In this document: piece by piece, positions 58,850 through 64,000 of the stretch
How the letters are laid out: each line of letters begins with the position of its first letter
How positions within the stretch are numbered: position 1 is the stretch's first letter
Source: Syngnathus acus
Lineage: Eukaryota; Chordata; Actinopteri; Syngnathiformes; Syngnathidae
DNA length: 64,000 nucleotides
Reading direction: 5' to 3'
Assembly: GCF_901709675.1 (NCBI RefSeq)
Contig: NC_051106.1
Location: forward strand, 2,550,001 to 2,614,000
Made by a program: the position numbers and the translations under genes
Notes under the pieces: generated by a model
Databases searched by the model: none
What the model saw: only the letters and a program-made list of their open reading frames with translations
Told to the model about the DNA's origin: nothing

Positions 58850-59090
58850 AGTGAGAGGGACATTGTGTGAGTGCGCGAAGTTGGGAGCGCGCGCGCGTGC
58901 GCAGTGCACGCACGCATCTGCGGAGCGCTTCCCTCTCTTCCTCCTCTGCAGAGCTCGGCCCGCGGGGATCACTTCAGTCAGCAGAGCCCTGTTTGACAGA
59001 GACACAGGCTCCGGATAAATTCCACCCTCCTATTTATGGGACGTGCGCTTCGACGAGGACGCCTTCGATCCGTCCTCGGGGAGCCCGCAT
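58850..59090 (+). promoter_or_regulatory. CpG-rich promoter-like block
   Basis: This is the densest CpG stretch of the window: GCGCGCGCGCGTGCGCAG near 58887, GCATCTGCGGAGCG near 58914, GGCCCGCGGGG near 58958 and GACGAGGACGCC near 59053. It also has a polypyrimidine part ending CTCTGCAG (58932-58951) and an AT-rich CTATTTATGG word near 59030. Unmethylated CpG-rich blocks in AT-rich vertebrate DNA usually mark promoters. A plus frame of 119 codons crosses it, without a recognisable protein. Direction is a guess. Confidence 0.3.
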
Positions 59091-59100
59091 CTCAAAACGC

Positions 59101-62100
59101 TCAAATAGTCTGGGTGCAGAGATAAGCACTGGGATGGAATTATACTCCCAAATTCCCAAATCCTTAAAGAGTGTTGTTCTATCTCATTTTAAGTTCATGG
59201 ATTTTTTTTTTCTTCAAAATACATGAAATTAGCTCATGAATTTCTGTCATATATTGCTTTATATCTTTTATACATGAAAGGCTTCTATCCAAAGAATACA
59301 TGGAAATATATGGAGATTACATGAATATTCTTTGCGGATCAGGGGAGACGACCCGGGTTTATGCTGTGCAGCATGCTGGATGAGCGGTAAACCCTTACTG
59401 GGAACACCCAGGAATGTTTCGTTAACTCACCCGTCACATTCAAGCATGTGTGTCAAAGGTGTTTACAGGGTGTTGACATTCACACATTGGCACTGAGGCA
59501 CAAGCAGCCATGTCTGACTGAGCTGGAAGAATGCGAAATACAAATTACTGCTCTCATTGTTTGCAGTCCAAGTTGTTGTTATTATTAGCAGGAGGAGTAG
59601 ATAGTTCTTTTGTTTGCAACAATTATTTAATTGTTGTAATTAAAATAGCATTTTGCAACACACAGTTCATGTTTCCATTTGTATTATATTGTATATTTTT
59701 CATTATTTTATGTTGTTGATAAATAATTTTTGGTTTTGTATTTATTTTGGGGTTTGCATTTATTCCAACTTCCAAATGTAAATTTTTACTTAAAATGTTA
59801 ACTGCTGTATTTTGAAGCCCAAATTGTCAGATTGTTTTTCATTGCAGATTTTTATACGCAATATAGTATGAATTATTGTTTGTTAATCGCAGTTGTTTTT
59901 CACATTGTCCGTAAAAGTTTAATTAAAATGCTCGTGTATTATTCATTATAGGCCTATTTATCAATAAAATAGATTCCAAAAATGTTGTGCAATTATGCTT
60001 TTAGTGTGTGTTAAAAGAGTGTTATCATGCCAAAATGTTTTATCACGTGTATTGTTAGAAATAAGAGATTCAATATTTCTGGCTGCACAATAATATGTTT
60101 TTGTTTATTATATTATTAAATATTAAGAAATAAAATGTTATTACATGCTTATTAATGTTTTGTTAGTACATGGTTATCAAGCAAGTAATAATAAATAAGA
60201 GCTATCCTATTGAATTAATAATTAATCAATGTCCTTTGTTAATTCTTCAGTTGGAACTATTCACATTTATTTCTGCTTAATCTTTTCAATTATGTCTTTA
60301 AACATTAAACATTCAATTTCAAACTACAAAGTAGCGTTAGCTATGATTTATTAGATGATTTAGCAATAACACAAAATTATGGAAATATCCAGTGGCTAAA
60401 AAAGCATAACACACATTAGATGTAAATACAACTCATGTAAATATAAACATTGTGGATTACAATACAATTTTTTAAGGTGTGTTCTAATATTTAAAGAAGA
60501 GAAGTGATCAAGCACATTTTATATCTAATGGATTCAAATTAAACCGTATAGCTCAATCATTAAACCAAACATGGCGATAAAAACAATAATGAGATGGCCT
60601 TCATCACTATTGCCAGGGTATAAAAATGTATTAGCTCTACTCTAAATTATATATTGGAAATTAGTATCTTTAAACATGTATAAAAAAAAATTGTACTTAA
60701 TATGAACACATTTGATATATTTATTGATGGATTTAATTTGAGACAATATTAGAGATTCATTTAAAATTTTGAAAAGTGCTTTGGGTTGCCACAGAGGGAG
60801 TTCAGCGTTGGTCTGTCCATCTGTTTGACCTTGTGACCACCCATAAAGCCAACCGCTTGGGCCCATATTCCCTCTGCTTCCCACCGACTCACAGGTGACA
60901 GAGCTCATGTTAAGGTGTTTGTCCACACGATGACACCACGTCAACATTTGCCCAAACAGCCACGCTCCATGAGTGTGCACGTATCACTGGAACTGCACTG
61001 TTTGGGGTAATTGAAGGAGTGTTGTAAGTTTCCGACATGACTCACACACATGACTCTTTTCTCTTGGCCGTGAAACTGGAAGATTGCAGGTCTCGGTGAA
61101 TTTAAAAAGCAAGTCCTCTCAACTCGTAAATTACACGGCCGTGGACAACCTTAAGCGGTGTTGAAATGCCTCGAACAGAGCTTTATTTCAGCGTTGGCGG
61201 AGCGTGACACTGAGAGCACCACCCCACGAGAAGCCCGGCTCTCACATGCACAAAACAGACAGCTATGTAGTCTGTCATAACTGAGGTCTTATGCATGCTG
61301 CGTATTTATGAGGAGATGCGACAATGCTTGGATTCGATAGGCCTTTCCGAAAAACAAAAACAAATATTATTTGTGTCTTGGAGCAGTCTTGGAAGTTGTC
61401 ACAGCTACAGACTCTTTGAAACGTCATTTTAGTAAAACGTCTGACAAAAATTTCCAATTTCATCCACTTAGAAAATGAAAGCATTAAATTATCAAGTGCG
61501 TAACAAAAATATTATTTGGTAAGACAATGAAACTTTTTAAATGTGTACAAAAACAATCAATTTCTATTTAAAGTCAACGAGTTTTTTTACTGCTCAGTTT
61601 TTTAATCTCTGAGATGAGTTACTTTTGTTTTAATGAGCTTTTTTGAGTGGGTGCTACTTATTTTTTGTTATATATCCATTCTACTTATTTTATGCTGCTT
61701 ATCTATTGTGTCTTTGTAGTTACAGTTCTTTAATTTATTTATCGGGTTTGTGTTGTCAAATCCAAATTAATTTATATCAGAACAATGAAAAAATCCAGCA
61801 AATGACTTTGCTGTGTTTCATATGGTGTAAAAATCATCCTCAGTCTGACCACCCAGGGGGTCCTTGACACGGCAACCTTTACAGAGGGGGATGGGCATGT
61901 GTGTGTGTTTGTATTTAGGCGAGTGTCTGCTCACATGCATGAATATGCTCCTTCATCTTATGTGTATTGATCCTCCACTGACAGCCCGCCACGCTCTCTT
62001 TTTTTTTGTTGTTGTCGTTTATTTTGTTTGATGGTTGCTTGCTTTTCAAGACTAATTTACTGCTGTTATTTTATTCCCAACAGGCTTCCACCATTGGAAG

Positions 62101-62779
62101 ACTGAGAGCATTCCATGTATAGAGAGCGAATACACAAGTGGGACAGACGCGGTTAATGTATACGCAAACACAATCCAACAGGACAAAACAAAAGAACACA
62201 ACATGGATCCTTCCAGCATCCAGTTGCGCTAGCTTCGCTCTGTTTGCCAACTCTTCTCTTGGGTCATATAACGAGCGTGTCGCTTGAGAGCCCTTTTTAC
62301 CTTCAGTTGTAAAAATGACATGATTGTTGGGGTCAGGCTACACTTGTGTAAGTTTTGAGCGAAGATTTCCTTTCCGGAATAGTTATCGCAACTCTGTGCT
62401 TGACTTGTGCTACCTCCTCTAAGAAGAGAAGAGGGGTCAGCCGTTATCCCCTCTTCTTCTCGTCTCCTTTCATGACCAAGCAAGAGCCCCTAAAGGAGAA
62501 CACGCAAAGGTGAAGCGAGATACGATAACCCGTCCAATTCAACAATGTTGACAGACAAATGAGCATACAGTACGGCGTTTAACGGGAATTAAAAGTATCG
62601 GGGCAGCTGGTTTCTTATCTGGCCGAGTGAGAAGAAGGCTGGCAACAAAGGGAGGCCTAAGACTAAGAGGCTTGATGCATGGGAAAGCCATGGGCCGGCC
62701 ATTGTGGCTGCCCTTCTGCTAAGCAAATAGTCCAAACTGTTCATTCCCCATCTCCCATTCTCTCGCCGGTACATTGTTT
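59101..62779. other. Very AT-rich gene-free stretch
   Basis: Between about 59,530 and 60,760 the DNA is strongly AT-rich with many TAATTA and TTATTA words. No exon, RNA or mobile element recognised. The minus frame of 112 codons at 60642-60980 has no recognisable domain. Confidence 0.55.
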
Positions 62780-63080
62780 GTGTCCTTGCATTTCATTCTG
62801 ACTGGGGAAGATTGCCTCTCAGGGCCAGTGAGCAAACAGTCCAGAAAAGAGCCAGCTATCTCCTGCCGTTCCCAGGAGAACTAGCATTTTTATTTCAGCT
62901 CCAAGCTGTCAAAGGATTGGAGAGTTTATGTCAGGATCCTGAATTAATTGCTTTAAGCCTCGAGGCTGACGCCGGCGTTTTTATCACCAAATGTTCGGTA
63001 AAATGTTTCCTAGCAAATTATGCGGCCCCTCACGCCCCCACCTCTCCTTCGTCGCCAACCATGTGGGATTGGATACATAC
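62780..63080. promoter_or_regulatory. Possible conserved non-coding block
   Basis: Repeat-free mixed-composition DNA holding GCTGTCAAAGGATTGG near 62905 (Sox/TCF-like AAAG core), CTGAATTAATTGC near 62939 and GCCGGCGTTTTTATC near 62971. An open frame of 91 codons (62812-63087) crosses it, but no domain is recognisable. Confidence 0.2.
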
Positions 63081-64000
63081 GGGATAACTTTCTACAACAC
63101 AAATGGTGTGTTTAGTGGTTGTGATGGTGCAATTGTGTGACAAGTGATGGGCAGTGGCGCGCCTGTCAAGATTTGGTAGGATGAACGCAAACAACAAACT
63201 TTTGTCTCTGTCTGTGCGTTTTCAAACCCTCGCCACAAAGCTAGGTGCACGAGCCAAGCTTGGCAAGAAAATGAGTCATCTTACAGATGCCTCAATAAAC
63301 CATAGCTGTTCAGACATTTGGTGGAGCAGGTTTTTAAGGCTCCAAAATGTCCTAGGAACTGCCAGACTGTCTTTAGAACCGTCTGTCGTGCTCAACTGCT
63401 GACTTAATAACGTATACATAGTATACAATACACCACGGGTTGTGGAAAACATACAAGTAACTTACTCCATTTAGTTTGAATTTGGTGACTTTGACACCTT
63501 TGATTATATTTTAGGCCCTTCTGACACATAAGAATCCACATTATGAATGTAAATGAACAACTGATCCTCTGCTGATATAAAACATCATGATGTTGGCATG
63601 GCTACATGTGTTGTCGTTCTCTGTTGGCTCTTATGTGAAGAGGCCAAAACCAACAAAGGAGGAAGTGCCCGGCAGTTCCAGCCCTTAGCGCCACGCGTCA
63701 ATAACTGAACCTGAAGCCGCCATCTGGAAATTGCTTTTCTTTACTCAAATACGTCTGACGGCGTCCGGGACCAATATTGTAGATTTGCATGGTAAAAGCA
63801 TCACAATGATTTTAAGCCCAACTCCAATATGAAGTTTCTCGTCATTCAAAGGAAGCTTTGCGTGAAAGAAACGTTGATGCAATATTTGCATGCATACACA
63901 TCCACAACGTCGTGACCTCACCCGTTGGCAGGTCGGAGCAAGTCGGAACACACCGCTCATTTAACCGCAACCGCAAATACATCATCTCCACGACGCGCAC
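63081..64000. other. Non-coding stretch, no gene recognised
   Basis: No recognisable exon, RNA gene or mobile element up to the window edge. Confidence 0.5.

Overview
This is vertebrate nuclear DNA, most probably from a teleost fish. It is AT-rich and gene-poor, with long (TG)n tracts, vertebrate-type TTAGGG repeats, splice-type signals (GTGAGT donors, pyrimidine-AG acceptors, AATAAA) and short non-autonomous hAT transposons with 8-bp target duplications. I make no species call. It is not bacterial or viral; operons, ribosome binding sites and CRISPR do not apply.

Layout. Bases 1-20,400 are mostly non-coding, with three copies of one hAT family (4458-4790, 14113-14439, 16401-16722) and a degraded, protein-like relic on the minus strand near 7,900-8,450. 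Bases 20,423-24,811 are a repeat complex: a 100-base (TG)n plus GA tract, an old transposon remnant, ten tandem copies of a tRNA-Gln-derived unit (about 160-180 bases each), then about 1.8 kb of degenerate telomere-type hexamers. The hexamer tract is interrupted three times, and closed at its end, by a segment made of a tRNA 3' half plus a short ATG exon. Right behind it (24,791-26,613) lies the best gene candidate, a small three-exon phase-1 model of 69 codons with a poly(A) signal. It is apparently transcribed out of the telomere-like tract, because its first exon is the last copy of that repeated segment.

Bases 26,760-36,140 hold simple repeats, two local tandem duplications, a possible first exon at 32,095-32,164, a fourth hAT copy and a clean Charlie-type hAT MITE with a perfect target duplication (34926-35168). 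Bases 36,140-64,000 show no gene I can support. They look like a gene desert with scattered homeodomain-site-rich blocks that could be conserved regulatory elements, a CpG-rich promoter-like block near 58,850-59,090, a fifth hAT copy and a 244-bp imperfect palindrome (49821-50064). The regulatory calls there are inference only, since no alignment was possible.

The most interesting part is 21,290-26,620. tRNA-Gln bodies carry a tRNA-Glu-type anticodon loop, have been amplified with their own T-run terminators, and are fused to telomere-like DNA and to the first exon of a gene.
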